A DNA stretch of 64,000 bases from Myxococcus stipitatus DSM 14675. Its GTDB lineage: Bacteria > Myxococcota > Myxococcia > Myxococcales > Myxococcaceae. The notes beneath the pieces are model-generated. The model searched no databases, was not told the DNA's origin, and worked only from the letters and a program-made list of their open reading frames with translations. Positions 1 through 7,975 of this stretch are shown here, in pieces. Location: the NCBI RefSeq assembly GCF_000331735.1, contig NC_020126.1:9799501-9863500 (forward strand), given 5' to 3'. A program made the translations under genes and the position numbers. Numbering within the stretch: the first letter of the stretch is position 1; every line of letters begins with the position of its first letter.

Positions 1-2
1 CG

Positions 3-446
3 ACGCGCCCACCCACGACGCTGGAGCAGAACCTGGAGGCCTCCGTGGCGAACCGCAGCTTCCAGCGGGTGCTGCTGCTCTCGTTCGCGGTCTCCGCGGT
101 GGCGCTGGCGTCGCTCGGAATCTACGGGTTGATGGCGTACAGCGTGGCGCAGCGGCGCCGGGAGCTGGGCATCCGGCTGGCGCTGGGCGCGCTTCCGTCG
201 GACGTGGTGCGGCTGGTGATGAACCAGGCGCTGCGGATGTGCGTGGTGGGCCTGGGCGTGGGCCTGGTGTTGTCGCTGGCGCTGTCGCGTGTGCTGGAGG
301 GCATGCTGTACGGCGTGAGCGCCCTGGACCCGGTGACGTTCCTGTCGGTGCCGCTGTTGCTGCTCGCGGTGGTGGCGCTCGCGAGCTGGCTCCCCGCGCG
401 CCGGGCGTCTCGGGTATCACCCGGCGTGGCGATGACCACGGACTGA
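3..446 (+). CDS. ABC transporter permease, C-terminal part (FtsX/MacB or ADOP type), partial
   Basis: The reading frame is open from the first bases of the window, so this is the 3' end of a longer gene; a GTG at 45 is internal. The visible part holds three hydrophobic segments, a conserved RRRELGIRLALGA block after the first, and a closing SWLPARRASRVSPGVAM stretch. This arrangement is characteristic of the C-terminal FtsX domain of macrolide-exporter-like or ADOP-type permeases. In the family these inner-membrane proteins work with an MacB-like ATPase, coupling ATP hydrolysis to periplasmic lipoprotein or peptide export; the ATPase is not in the window. Family assignment is firm, substrate unknown. 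Confidence 0.85.
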   Translation, partial: TRPPTTLEQNLEASVANRSFQRVLLLSFAVSAVALASLGIYGLMAYSVAQRRRELGIRLALGALPSDVVRLVMNQALRMCVVGLGVGLVLSLALSRVLEGMLYGVSALDPVTFLSVPLLLLAVVALASWLPARRASRVSPGVAMTTD

Positions 447-582
447 AAAGCGGGCGAGCGTGTTCCTCCGTGGAGAGCCCGCGCCGCAACGGGCGGGCGA
501 CGGTGCTCCTGGACGTGGAGAAGTCGCTGACGCCGGAGCGGCACGGGCGGCGGCTCCTGGCCTCGTGCTCTGAGCGGGAGGG

Positions 583-2019
583 CTACACCAGCCCTCGCGC
601 GAGACAGCCCAGCGAGGACACCGCGGCTTCGATGCGCGGTGTCCACGGCTGACCGCAGCTCAGGCGGATGAAGTTCCGGTAGGAGTCCGTCCGCGCGGAG
701 AAGATGGGGCCGGGCGCCACGCTGATGCCCACGGCGAAGGCGCGCTCGTGCAGGGCCAGGGAGTCCACCGTGGGCGGCAGCTCCACCCACAACAGCGAGC
801 CGCCCTCCGGCCGAGCCACCCGCGTCCCCTCCGGGAAGAACTCCGCCACGGCCTCCGCCATCCGCTCCACCTGGGCCTTCAAGCCCCGGCGCAGCGCGCG
901 CAGGTGCCGGTCATACCCGCCCTCTTCCAGGAAGCGGGCGATGGCGAGCGGCGGCAAGGTGGCCGTCGCCACCGTGTGCGAGAACTTGAGCAGCTCCACG
1001 CGCTCGCGGAACTTCCCGGGCGCGACGTACCCCACGCGGAACCCCGGCGCGAGCGTCTTCGAGAACGAGCCACACAGCATCACGTTCCCCGTCGTGTCGA
1101 AGGACTTGCACGTGCGCGGACGCTCCGGGCCGAAGTGCAGGTCGCCGTAGAGGTCGTCCTCGATGAGCGGGATGCCTCGCTCCTCCAGCATCGCCACCAG
1201 CCGGCGCCGGTTCTCCTCCGGCATGCAGCTGCCCACCGGGTTGCTGAAGCTGGGCACCACCAGCACCGCCGCCACCCGCCGCCGCTCCAGCGCGGCCTGG
1301 AGCGCATCCAGCTCCATGCCGTGGCGAGGCGAGCACGGAATCTCCAGCGCCTTCAGTCCCAGCGACTCGATGTTCTGGAGCGTGCCGTAGTACGCGGGGG
1401 ACTCGATGGCGATGGTGTCGCCCGTGCGCGCGACGGCGAGCAGGCCCAGGTGGATGGCCTCGGACGCGCCACAGGTGATGATGAAGTCGTCCGCGGCCAG
1501 CGCCCCGCCCCAGTCGAGCGAGCGGCGCGCGAGCTGCTGCCGCAGCTCCAGGCACCCCGGCGGCGCGTCGTACAGGATGCCCAGCTCACCGGACTCGCGC
1601 GTGAGGATGTTCAGCTCGCGCATCAGCCGCCGCACCGGCAGCAGCTCCGTCGCGGGCCACGCGCCGCCGAGCTGGATGACGCGAGGGTCCCTCATCGCGC
1701 GATACACCTGGGACACCAGGCCGCTCACCGTCACGGGCGTGGCGCTCTTGGCGGGCTGGGACACCTGCGGCTCGGCGAGGCGGGGGCGCTCGCGGCGGCG
1801 CACGTAGTGACCGGACTGTGGCCGCGTCTCGATGAGTCCGACGGCCTCGAGGTGCATGTACGCCTGGAGCACCGTGGAGATGCTCACGCGCTCACGCAGG
1901 CTGAGCTGCCGCACGGACGGCAGCCTGTCCCCGCCCCGCAGCGTGCCCGCGGCAATCGCGTCCGACAGCCGCTCGGCCACCTGCTCGTACAACTTGGGTT
2001 TGTGTGCCAGCGCGCCCAT
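583..2019 (-). CDS. MocR-type regulator: GntR winged helix fused to a PLP aminotransferase-like domain
   Basis: The 478-residue protein has an N-terminal GntR winged helix-turn-helix (about residues 8-75, with the typical LPSVRQLS) and a fold-type I aminotransferase domain from about residue 110. PLP-site landmarks are intact: SFSNP at 258-261, EDDLYGD near 287-293, and the Schiff-base lysine K321 in SFSKTLAPG. MocR proteins are dimeric transcription factors that sense PLP or amino-acid-derived ligands and often control a divergent neighbour and themselves. Here the divergent gene encodes a DUF2917 protein, and the shared gap holds a perfect 11-bp inverted repeat (2107-2143), a likely operator. 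The ATG start at 2019 lies just before the winged helix. Effector and target genes are unknown. Confidence 0.92.
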   Translation of the reverse strand: MGALAHKPKLYEQVAERLSDAIAAGTLRGGDRLPSVRQLSLRERVSISTVLQAYMHLEAVGLIETRPQSGHYVRRRERPRLAEPQVSQPAKSATPVTVSGLVSQVYRAMRDPRVIQLGGAWPATELLPVRRLMRELNILTRESGELGILYDAPPGCLELRQQLARRSLDWGGALAADDFIITCGASEAIHLGLLAVARTGDTIAIESPAYYGTLQNIESLGLKALEIPCSPRHGMELDALQAALERRRVAAVLVVPSFSNPVGSCMPEENRRRLVAMLEERGIPLIEDDLYGDLHFGPERPRTCKSFDTTGNVMLCGSFSKTLAPGFRVGYVAPGKFRERVELLKFSHTVATATLPPLAIARFLEEGGYDRHLRALRRGLKAQVERMAEAVAEFFPEGTRVARPEGGSLLWVELPPTVDSLALHERAFAVGISVAPGPIFSARTDSYRNFIRLSCGQPWTPRIEAAVSSLGCLARGLV

Positions 2020-2106
2020 TCAAGCCCTCGTGCATGAGTCCGTTCCGCGACTTGTATCGGTAACGGGCTGGCCGCCCGCCGCCCAGATACACCTCCCTCG
2101 CGGCTC

Positions 2107-2143
2107 GACCAGTACAGTTCCCGTGTCCCTGACTGTACTGGTC
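2107..2143. promoter_or_regulatory. Inverted repeat, probable MocR operator
   Basis: GACCAGTACAG at 2107-2117 and CTGTACTGGTC at 2133-2143 are perfect reverse complements, separated by 15 bases. The site sits in the 198-bp gap between the divergently transcribed MocR gene (start 2019) and DUF2917 gene (start 2218), where a shared operator is expected. MocR proteins bind as dimers to repeated half-sites near their own promoter. Assignment to this regulator is inferred from position and symmetry. Confidence 0.7.
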
Positions 2144-2217
2144 ACAAACCCGAGTTGCTGCATCTGTTCTGTTTCCCCGCCGGGGCGCATGGTGCCGTGC
2201 CAGGAGGACATGGAGCC

Positions 2218-2538
2218 ATGCAGTCGATGAGCGCTCTCACGCGGCGGGGCTGGTTGAGCACGCTGTGGAATCAACTGAGGCCAGAAGTTCCCACGGACGC
2301 GGAGACCGGCGCCGTGGCGCTGTTTCAAGGAGCCCTGTGGAGTCGCCACCTGGACGGGAGCGAGGGTCTCTCGCTCACCTGTACCGAGGGCCAGCTCTGG
2401 CTCACCTTCGAGTCGGACCCACGGGACTACATCCTGGAGCCCGGGAGCACCCTGCGCCTGGCGAAGCCGGGGCTCGTCGTGGTGCAGGCGACGAGACCCT
2501 CGCGGATGCGGCTGGCGAAGGCATCGCACGTCGCTTGA
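2218..2538 (+). CDS. DUF2917 domain protein
   Basis: This encodes 106 residues. The ATG at 2218 was chosen because AGGAGG (2202-2207) lies 10 bases upstream; an in-frame start further upstream has no such site. The core (about residues 30-95) reads as a small beta-rich cupin-like domain with the LSLTCTEGQLWLTFE and DYILEPGSTLRL patterns seen in DUF2917. No signal peptide or membrane segment is visible, so it is probably cytoplasmic. DUF2917 genes commonly sit beside GntR/aminotransferase regulators, and here the gene is divergent from one across a palindrome, so it is the likely target of that regulator. Biochemical role unknown. Confidence 0.75.
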   Translation: MQSMSALTRRGWLSTLWNQLRPEVPTDAETGAVALFQGALWSRHLDGSEGLSLTCTEGQLWLTFESDPRDYILEPGSTLRLAKPGLVVVQATRPSRMRLAKASHVA

Positions 2539-2542
2539 AGAC

Positions 2543-3517
2543 TCACTCGACGGCGTGGCCCTCCAGCTTCGCGGCGGAGGGCCGCGCGCCTTCGCGGCCA
2601 CGCGAGCCCGACACGCTGAGGAGGAAGGCCGCGCCCAGCGCCATCAGCAGCACGGAGGCCAGCGCGCTCTGCTCGAACTGGGCGGCGAAGGACAGGTTCG
2701 GCTGAGGTGCCTGGAACGGAAGACTGATGAGTCGCAGTCCTCCGAGCAGCACGAAGAACAGTCCGCTCAACATCCCCTCCGGCCGCGTGCGCCACCAGCG
2801 CCTCACCGCGAGGAGGATTCCGCCCAGGACCACGCCTTCCAGGGCCGCCTGATAGAGCAATACCGGGTGACGCGCGGGGAGGATGCGGTACAGCTCCGCG
2901 AGGAGCGCTTCGTTCGAGCGCGCCAGGAGCGCGACTTCGTGGCCAGGCACGGAGGCCAGCGTCGCGATATCGAACGCGGGAGCGGCCACGGGATGAAAGC
3001 CCGGCATCCCCACCTCGGAGGGGAACATCCAGGCCCACGGCACGGAGGTCACCTCACCCAGCGGCGCGCCTTCCGCGAACAGGGCCGCATGTCCCAGGAA
3101 GAAGCCCAGCGGGGCGAAGACCACCAGCGCATCCGTCACTTGCAGCCAGGAGCGCTGGCGCTTGCGCGCGAAGTACACCCCGAAGACCAGCACTCCCAAC
3201 AGGGCCCCGAGCATGGAAGCTCCGCCCTGCCGGAACTGGAAGAAGAGGGAGAGGTCCTGCGAGAAGTCCTCCCACTGGTGCAGGAGCATGTAGCCCAGTC
3301 GCCCGCCCAGCATCACGCCGAAGAGCCCCGCGTAGAGAACGAACTCCGGCACCTCTCGCTTCTCGAACGGCCCTTGTCCGCGTGCGGCCTGACGCCAGAG
3401 CGCGACGAACACCAGGAGGAAGCCCGCGAGATACGCGGCCCCTGTCCAGCGCAGGAAGAGGGTCTCCGAGAAGCGCACCACCACTGGACTGACATCGTGG
3501 AGAGGATGAGCGGACAC
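2543..3517 (-). CDS. Lgt-like integral membrane protein with substituted catalytic residues
   Basis: The 324-residue multi-pass protein follows the layout of prolipoprotein diacylglyceryl transferase: GGRLGYM at 71-77, RQGGASMLGALLGV at 97-110 (where Lgt has the His-Gly-Gly loop), SWLQVTDALVVFAPLGFFLGHA at 123-144, and LLYQAALEG near 220-228. The residues that make Lgt active are changed: the catalytic His becomes L103, the GRxxN signature becomes G142-H-A-A-L146, and the late R-x3-E keeps Arg (R262) but loses Glu. It is therefore probably not a working transferase but a lipoprotein-related paralogue of unknown role. It ends 5 bases from the convergent DUF2917 gene. Start ATG 3517 precedes the first hydrophobic segment. 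Confidence 0.7.
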   Translation of the reverse strand: MSAHPLHDVSPVVVRFSETLFLRWTGAAYLAGFLLVFVALWRQAARGQGPFEKREVPEFVLYAGLFGVMLGGRLGYMLLHQWEDFSQDLSLFFQFRQGGASMLGALLGVLVFGVYFARKRQRSWLQVTDALVVFAPLGFFLGHAALFAEGAPLGEVTSVPWAWMFPSEVGMPGFHPVAAPAFDIATLASVPGHEVALLARSNEALLAELYRILPARHPVLLYQAALEGVVLGGILLAVRRWWRTRPEGMLSGLFFVLLGGLRLISLPFQAPQPNLSFAAQFEQSALASVLLMALGAAFLLSVSGSRGREGARPSAAKLEGHAVE

Positions 3518-3585
3518 GGCGATGCCTCGACGGGAGGTCCACGAGAGGGCTCGCCTGTGCGAGCCGCTCCCGTGGCGCGGGTTCG

Positions 3586-3960
3586 CTACTTGAAGAAGTC
3601 CTTGGGAGCGATGTCGGTGGGATTGGTCCCGACAACCTTCCTGAAGGAGATTGCGTAGGAGCCGTCTTTCTTCTCGATCTTCTGGTAGCGGAGCGAGTCC
3701 AGCTTTCCGTCGGTAATCAGGCGGTTCCAGTCGGTGCCGTTGATGCGAATGACCGCGCTGGGACCACAGCAGTTATACGTCACGTCCGTCGTAATCACGC
3801 CTGGAGTCCAGGTAATGGTCGCGCAGCTTTGCTCATACAGGCTCAACGCCACCGTGGCTGAACCCTGGTTGTGGGTCACGATGCAATCCTCCGCGCCCTG
3901 GGCCGTTCCTTGAGACAGACACAGCCAGACAAGACACACGCCTGCCGCGAGTCTCTTCAT
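3586..3960 (-). CDS. Small exported protein of unknown function
   Basis: A 124-residue protein with a clear N-terminal signal peptide (MKRLAAGVCLVWLCLSQGTAQGA, cleavage probably after AQGA). The mature part contains four cysteines (DCIVT, SCATI, NCCGP) and looks beta-rich. GAGGAGG eight bases before the ATG at 3960 supports the start. It lies immediately upstream of the Lgt-like gene on the same strand (69-bp gap) and downstream of another small exported protein gene. I recognise no family. Confidence 0.7.
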   Translation of the reverse strand: MKRLAAGVCLVWLCLSQGTAQGAEDCIVTHNQGSATVALSLYEQSCATITWTPGVITTDVTYNCCGPSAVIRINGTDWNRLITDGKLDSLRYQKIEKKDGSYAISFRKVVGTNPTDIAPKDFFK

Positions 3961-3993
3961 GGCGATTCCTCCTCGATTGGGGTCAGGTCCGCT

Positions 3994-4239
3994 CTACATC
4001 GTAGGTTTGCTGCCGCCCTCTTTGGCCTTCGTCTCGGTCTTCTTGTTCTTGGGGTCCTGCTTGGCGGCCTTGTCCTCCTCGACGGTGAGGACCTTCGGCT
4101 CCTTGGAGTTGGCGGCCTCCTCGGCCTTGGCGGACGGCTTCTCCGTCGAGGGCGGAGGCGTCTTCGCCGGTGTGGTCTTGTCCGTGGCATAGGCCGCGGA
4201 CGCGAAGCAGAGGAGTCCCAATGCCACCCAGTTCTTCAT
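3994..4239 (-). CDS. Small exported Lys/Glu/Thr/Pro-rich protein
   Basis: An 81-residue protein with a signal peptide (MKNWVALGLLCFASAAYA) followed by a low-complexity charged region rich in Thr, Pro, Lys and Glu. An AAAGGA motif eight bases upstream selects the ATG at 4239 over upstream in-frame starts. The mature part is probably disordered. It is in line with the preceding small exported gene, 33 bases from its start, and may share a transcript. No function is recognisable. Confidence 0.6.
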   Translation of the reverse strand: MKNWVALGLLCFASAAYATDKTTPAKTPPPSTEKPSAKAEEAANSKEPKVLTVEEDKAAKQDPKNKKTETKAKEGGSKPTM

Positions 4240-4451
4240 GGGATGCATCCTTTCTGTGCTGACCGTTTCATGAGCCTCGCAGGCAACCGAGGACACTCCC
4301 CACAAGGCAGCGGCACTTTTGCCGGTCGACACCGTGGCAGCAATTGCCCTTTGGCTCCGTGCGACTGTCCCAGCAGGAACAGTCACGAGGGGCATGGGGC
4401 GCGGCTTGCACGGCGGGTCCTGAGTCCAGGGCCCGCCGTGAAGCAGGTGGC

Positions 4452-5255
4452 TCAGCTCAAGGTGCCACGGAAGCCGATGGGTCCTTCCTTGTCGTAGGTC
4501 ATGGTGCCCGACAGCGTCTTGCCTCCGTCACTGGAGGTGACGTCGACGGCGACGACGTTCTGGTTGGGCCGGAAGCCGATGATCCACTGTCCGCCGGGGT
4601 GCCAGGGCGCGGTGGTGCCGCCCCACTGGTTCTCCACGGTATAGGTGTCCGCGCCGGACAAGGTGCCGCGGAAGCCGATGGGTCCTTCCTTGTCGTAGGT
4701 CATGGTGCCCGACAGCGTCTTGCCTCCGTCATTGGAGGTGACGTTCATGGCGACGACGTTCTGGCCCTGGCGCGCACCGAGGCTCCAGAGACCTCCGGCA
4801 TTCCAGGGCGCGGTGGCGCCGCCCCACTGGTTCTCCACCGAGTAGGCGCTGCCTTCGGCCAGCTCGCTCTTGAAGCCGATGGGCCCTTCGCCCGAGTACT
4901 TCATCGTCCCCGCGAGCGTCTTGCCTCCGTCGCTGGAGGTGATGTCGATGGCGATGACGTTCTGGTCCAGGCGGTAGCCGAGGACGAAGGTGCCACCCGG
5001 GTTCCAGGGCGCGGAGGCGCCGCCCCACTGGTTCTCCACCTTGTAGTTGTTGGCCCCCACGAGGGTCCCCCGGAAGCCGATGGACCCTTCGCCCGCATAC
5101 GTCATCGTCCCCGTCAGCGTCTTGCCGCCATCGCTGGAGGTGACATTCAGGGCGATGACGTTCTGATTGGGTCGACTTCCGATGACCCAGGCGCCACCCG
5201 GGTTCCACTGCGCAGACGAACCACCCCACTGGTTCTGAACGCTATACCTGGACAT
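4452..5255 (-). CDS. mbhA: Myxobacterial hemagglutinin (MBHA/OAA-type lectin)
   Basis: The 267-residue protein consists of four tandem repeats of about 67 residues, each opening with a (V)xNQWGG(S/A/T) strand, then (A)xWNPGG, QNV(I/V)A, SSDGGKTL and GTM(T/K)Y...EGxIGF. This is the Oscillatoria agardhii agglutinin/MBHA fold, two swapped five-strand sheets that bind the branched core of high-mannose glycans. The length equals that of M. xanthus MBHA, a lectin made during fruiting-body development. The start at 5255 is preferred over 5264 because AAAGGA then lies at normal spacing. No signal peptide is present, as in MBHA. Expression is expected to be developmental but no promoter was identified. 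Confidence 0.96.
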   Translation of the reverse strand: MSRYSVQNQWGGSSAQWNPGGAWVIGSRPNQNVIALNVTSSDGGKTLTGTMTYAGEGSIGFRGTLVGANNYKVENQWGGASAPWNPGGTFVLGYRLDQNVIAIDITSSDGGKTLAGTMKYSGEGPIGFKSELAEGSAYSVENQWGGATAPWNAGGLWSLGARQGQNVVAMNVTSNDGGKTLSGTMTYDKEGPIGFRGTLSGADTYTVENQWGGTTAPWHPGGQWIIGFRPNQNVVAVDVTSSDGGKTLSGTMTYDKEGPIGFRGTLS

Positions 5256-5540
5256 TGCTGGCATTCCTTTGCTTGGGAGCCGGATGCATGGGAACAGCAG
5301 GCGGAAAGCCAGGCCCGGGAACGGACCTGACCTCCGCGCCGCGCATGGTCCGCCCGCACCTCAATGCCTGTCCAGGGAAGACACCTCGACGCCTGTCATT
5401 GCCCCCGCGAGTGGCCAGGACCACACACGGCATGGGATTCCAGGGAGGGGGACTGAGTGGGATTGAACTCACCGCCAGGCCCAGCCCACCCGCATGCCAC
5501 TCACCAACAACGACAGACGCGGATGCTAGTTTCTCCCGCC

Positions 5541-6212
5541 ATGCCACCCTTTCGCGCACCCTGGTCATTGCTGGCGTTCATTCTCTGTCTGAGTTGTTCA
5601 ACCACCCCCAGTTCTTCCATGCAACGAGCGTGGGAAGAGGCGGAGGTGGAGTGCCTTGCCGCCGAACAAGACCGCTGCATTTCCCTTCTCTGCCTTGGGG
5701 ACACCTGCGGCTTCTACCCCTGCGGGGAGCTGCCCGGCGAGGTCGAGCTGGCTCGCTTCCCGCCCGCGCGCCCTCCAGCCGCCGCTGCAGCGCCGGGCAT
5801 GGGCCCTCGGAGAACCTGGGGCGCCGGGCAAACACTCCCGAAGGGAGCCGTCATGGTGTTCCCCAACTGGAATGGCGCCCCGGAGAGGGTCGTCCCTCCC
5901 TCACGCCAGCTCACACCGGGCCGATGGGAGAAACACCACATCTTCCCCCAGTCCGAAGACCTCGCACGCTGGTTCGAACGCCAGGGCGTCAAGATCCACC
6001 ACTACACGATGCCGATTCCGCTGCACGTCCATCGACGAATCCACGATGGCACAGGACGCGGTGGCGCATGGAACGACGCCTGGCGGAGCTACATGCGACA
6101 GAACCCGCGCGCCAAGCCGGAGGAGATCTTCAAGCATGCCGGGGAACTGATTCACCGCTTCGACCTCATCGGAGGCCCTGTTCAGCCCTATTATTCTCGC
6201 CCGGGAGCGTGA
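5541..6212 (+). CDS. SitA-type polymorphic toxin lipoprotein
   Basis: A 223-residue lipoprotein: hydrophobic N-terminus ending in a CLSC lipobox (C19), a Cys-bearing middle region (ECLAAEQDRCISLLCLGDTC), a Pro/Ala linker, and a C-terminal nuclease-like domain from about residue 128 with KHHIFPQ (K131-H132-H133), IHHYT and HRRIHDG. The pattern matches the TIGR02269-type myxobacterial lipoproteins now grouped with SitA toxins, which pass between cells by TraA/TraB outer-membrane exchange and kill kin lacking immunity. The paired-His motif suggests an HNH/AHH-like DNase, an inference. The next gene, 6 bases on, encodes the matching double-CxxCG immunity family. ATG 5541 is the last start before the signal; 5523 is also possible. 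Confidence 0.85.
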   Translation: MPPFRAPWSLLAFILCLSCSTTPSSSMQRAWEEAEVECLAAEQDRCISLLCLGDTCGFYPCGELPGEVELARFPPARPPAAAAAPGMGPRRTWGAGQTLPKGAVMVFPNWNGAPERVVPPSRQLTPGRWEKHHIFPQSEDLARWFERQGVKIHHYTMPIPLHVHRRIHDGTGRGGAWNDAWRSYMRQNPRAKPEEIFKHAGELIHRFDLIGGPVQPYYSRPGA

Positions 6213-6218
6213 GGCCGC

Positions 6219-6941
6219 ATGAGTCGGTTCTTTTGGGTGAACGAGGACAGGGCCTCCGCGGAGAAACATGGCGGAGAGGTCGATGGGTGGCGTCCGTTGG
6301 CGCTTCCCGGCGTGAACTGTCACACCTGCGGCGCGACCTGGAGCGACGTAGGCCATGACTACCCCTCCGTCGACCTCACCCAGCTTCCGGAACGTCGCGA
6401 GCTTGAGCGGGCCAGACCCGAGCCCTTCCCCGAGTTCGCGCGCCTTCGCGAAGCCGTGCGCCCGCTGACTCCGCCGCAGGCACAGCTCCCACCCGGAACA
6501 GGCTTTGGCCCCCTCGTAGGTCGAGCCTGGGGCGAGTTCGGCCCCATCGCTTGGGCGGGAGGGCTCACCATCCTCATGCGTCGGGATGGACTGGAGCACC
6601 TCCAGGCAGAGGGGGTGCGCGGACTGAAGGGGTTCCGCACGGAGCTTCGATTCCGCCAGAAGCCTCCTCCCGACCTGCTGGAGCTTGAGCTGGAGCCGCG
6701 TGGGCGGCTGCACCCGGACTGCATTCCCCCAGACGTCCCACCGCCCTGCCCGATCTGCGGCCGGCACGGCTTCATGCGCCCCGAGGCACCGATTCTGGAG
6801 GCTGCGTCTCTACCTCAAGAGGTGGATTTGTTCCGGGTCGGCGACTTCGCGACCATGGTCATCGCCACCGAGCGTTGCAGGGAGGCAGTGCGCAGCCTGG
6901 GGCTCGACGGCTTCACGTTCCAGGAGTTGCCGACACGCTGA
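6219..6941 (+). CDS. SitI-type double-CxxCG immunity protein
   Basis: A 240-residue soluble protein with two CxxCG motifs: C34-HTC-G near the N-terminus, followed by ATWSDVG, and C177-PIC-G near the C-terminus. This spacing is the hallmark of the myxobacterial double-CxxCG family (TIGR02264-type), immunity partners of SitA lipoprotein toxins; the four cysteines probably bind one structural zinc. No signal peptide is visible, consistent with neutralising a toxin that acts in the cytoplasm. It follows the toxin by 6 bases and is presumably co-transcribed so that producers stay protected. Specificity for this toxin is inferred from adjacency. Confidence 0.87.
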   Translation: MSRFFWVNEDRASAEKHGGEVDGWRPLALPGVNCHTCGATWSDVGHDYPSVDLTQLPERRELERARPEPFPEFARLREAVRPLTPPQAQLPPGTGFGPLVGRAWGEFGPIAWAGGLTILMRRDGLEHLQAEGVRGLKGFRTELRFRQKPPPDLLELELEPRGRLHPDCIPPDVPPPCPICGRHGFMRPEAPILEAASLPQEVDLFRVGDFATMVIATERCREAVRSLGLDGFTFQELPTR

Positions 6942-6979
6942 CGACCCCGGAAGCCAAGGCTCCCGGGGCCACCGGGCCC

Positions 6980-7975
6980 TCACGCCACCGTGAGGATGTC
7001 CGCGCCCTTGTCCGTCACGAGCAGCGTGTGCTCGAACTGCGCGCTGCGGCTACCGTCCGCGGTGACGGCGGTCCACCCGTCATCCCACGTGCGGTGCCCC
7101 CAGCCACCCTGGTTGATCATCGGCTCGACCGTGAAGATCATGCCGGGCTCCATGACGGTGTCGCACTCGGGCTCGTAGTAGTGCGGAATCTGGAGCGACG
7201 TGTGGAACGTCTCGCCGATGCCGTGGCCGCAGTAGGCCCGCACCACGCTCATCCCGTTCTTCGTCGCGTGCTCTTCGATGGCCCGCCCGATGTCGCTGAT
7301 GGGCCGCCCCGGCTTCACCGCCGCGATACCCAAATCCAGACACTCGCGCGTCACTTGCACCAGCCGCTGGCTCTCCGGCTCCACGTTGCCCACGAAGAAC
7401 GTGCCCGAGCAGTCCCCATGCACCCCATCCAGGAAGATGGTGATGTCCAGGTTCACGATGTCCCCATCCTCCAGCGCCCGGTTGTCGGGGATGCCGTGGC
7501 AGATGACCTCGTTGACCGACGTGCACAGCGACTTGGGGAAGCCGTGGTAGTTGAGCGTGCTCGGATAGCCGCCCCGGCGGATGTACGCCTCGTGGGTGAT
7601 GGCATCCAGCTCATCCGTGGTGATGCCCGGACGCACGTGCGTGGACACCTCCTGGAGCACCTCCGCCGCGGCCTTGCAGGCCCGGCGCATGCGCGCGATG
7701 ACGTCCGGGGAACGAATCTCCGAACCCGCCGCGCGACGCTGGGGACGCCCGGTGGCCGCGTAGTCCGGCCTGGGGATGTGCAGCGGCACGTCCCGTCGGG
7801 GACTGATGATGCCGGGGCGGATGCCCTTGCGAGCGACCTCGGGGCCCTTCTTGCGGGCCTCGACGGCGTCGGCGCCACGGTGACACTTCTTGTACTTGGT
7901 ACCGCTGCCGCACCAGCAGACATCGTTGGGACCAGGCAGCACGGCGGGAGGGGTACGGGGACTGGCGGTGGTCAT
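6980..7975 (-). CDS. map: Type I methionine aminopeptidase with N-terminal SEC-C zinc motif
   Basis: The 331-residue enzyme removes the initiator methionine from nascent proteins. Residues 17-33 form a SEC-C zinc motif (DVCWCGSGTKYKKCHRG), as in the longer bacterial and actinobacterial MetAPs, which may aid ribosome association. The pita-bread domain follows with all five metal ligands: D177 and D188 in NLDITIFLDGVHGD, H251 in CGHGIGETFH, E284 in FTVEPM, and E315 in QFEHTLLV; substrate-site H160 is also present. The start overlaps the stop of the upstream HTH gene by four bases (ATGA), so the two are probably translationally coupled. Myxobacteria often have more than one map copy; whether this is the essential one cannot be told. 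Confidence 0.95.
   Translation of the reverse strand: MTTASPRTPPAVLPGPNDVCWCGSGTKYKKCHRGADAVEARKKGPEVARKGIRPGIISPRRDVPLHIPRPDYAATGRPQRRAAGSEIRSPDVIARMRRACKAAAEVLQEVSTHVRPGITTDELDAITHEAYIRRGGYPSTLNYHGFPKSLCTSVNEVICHGIPDNRALEDGDIVNLDITIFLDGVHGDCSGTFFVGNVEPESQRLVQVTRECLDLGIAAVKPGRPISDIGRAIEEHATKNGMSVVRAYCGHGIGETFHTSLQIPHYYEPECDTVMEPGMIFTVEPMINQGGWGHRTWDDGWTAVTADGSRSAQFEHTLLVTDKGADILTVA

Noticed and set aside
4344..5330. A plus-strand frame of 328 codons with repeated LASVTGGDVDGDDVL segments
   Set aside because: The repeats are simply the antisense of the four MBHA repeats; the lectin on the other strand has exact family length and motifs.
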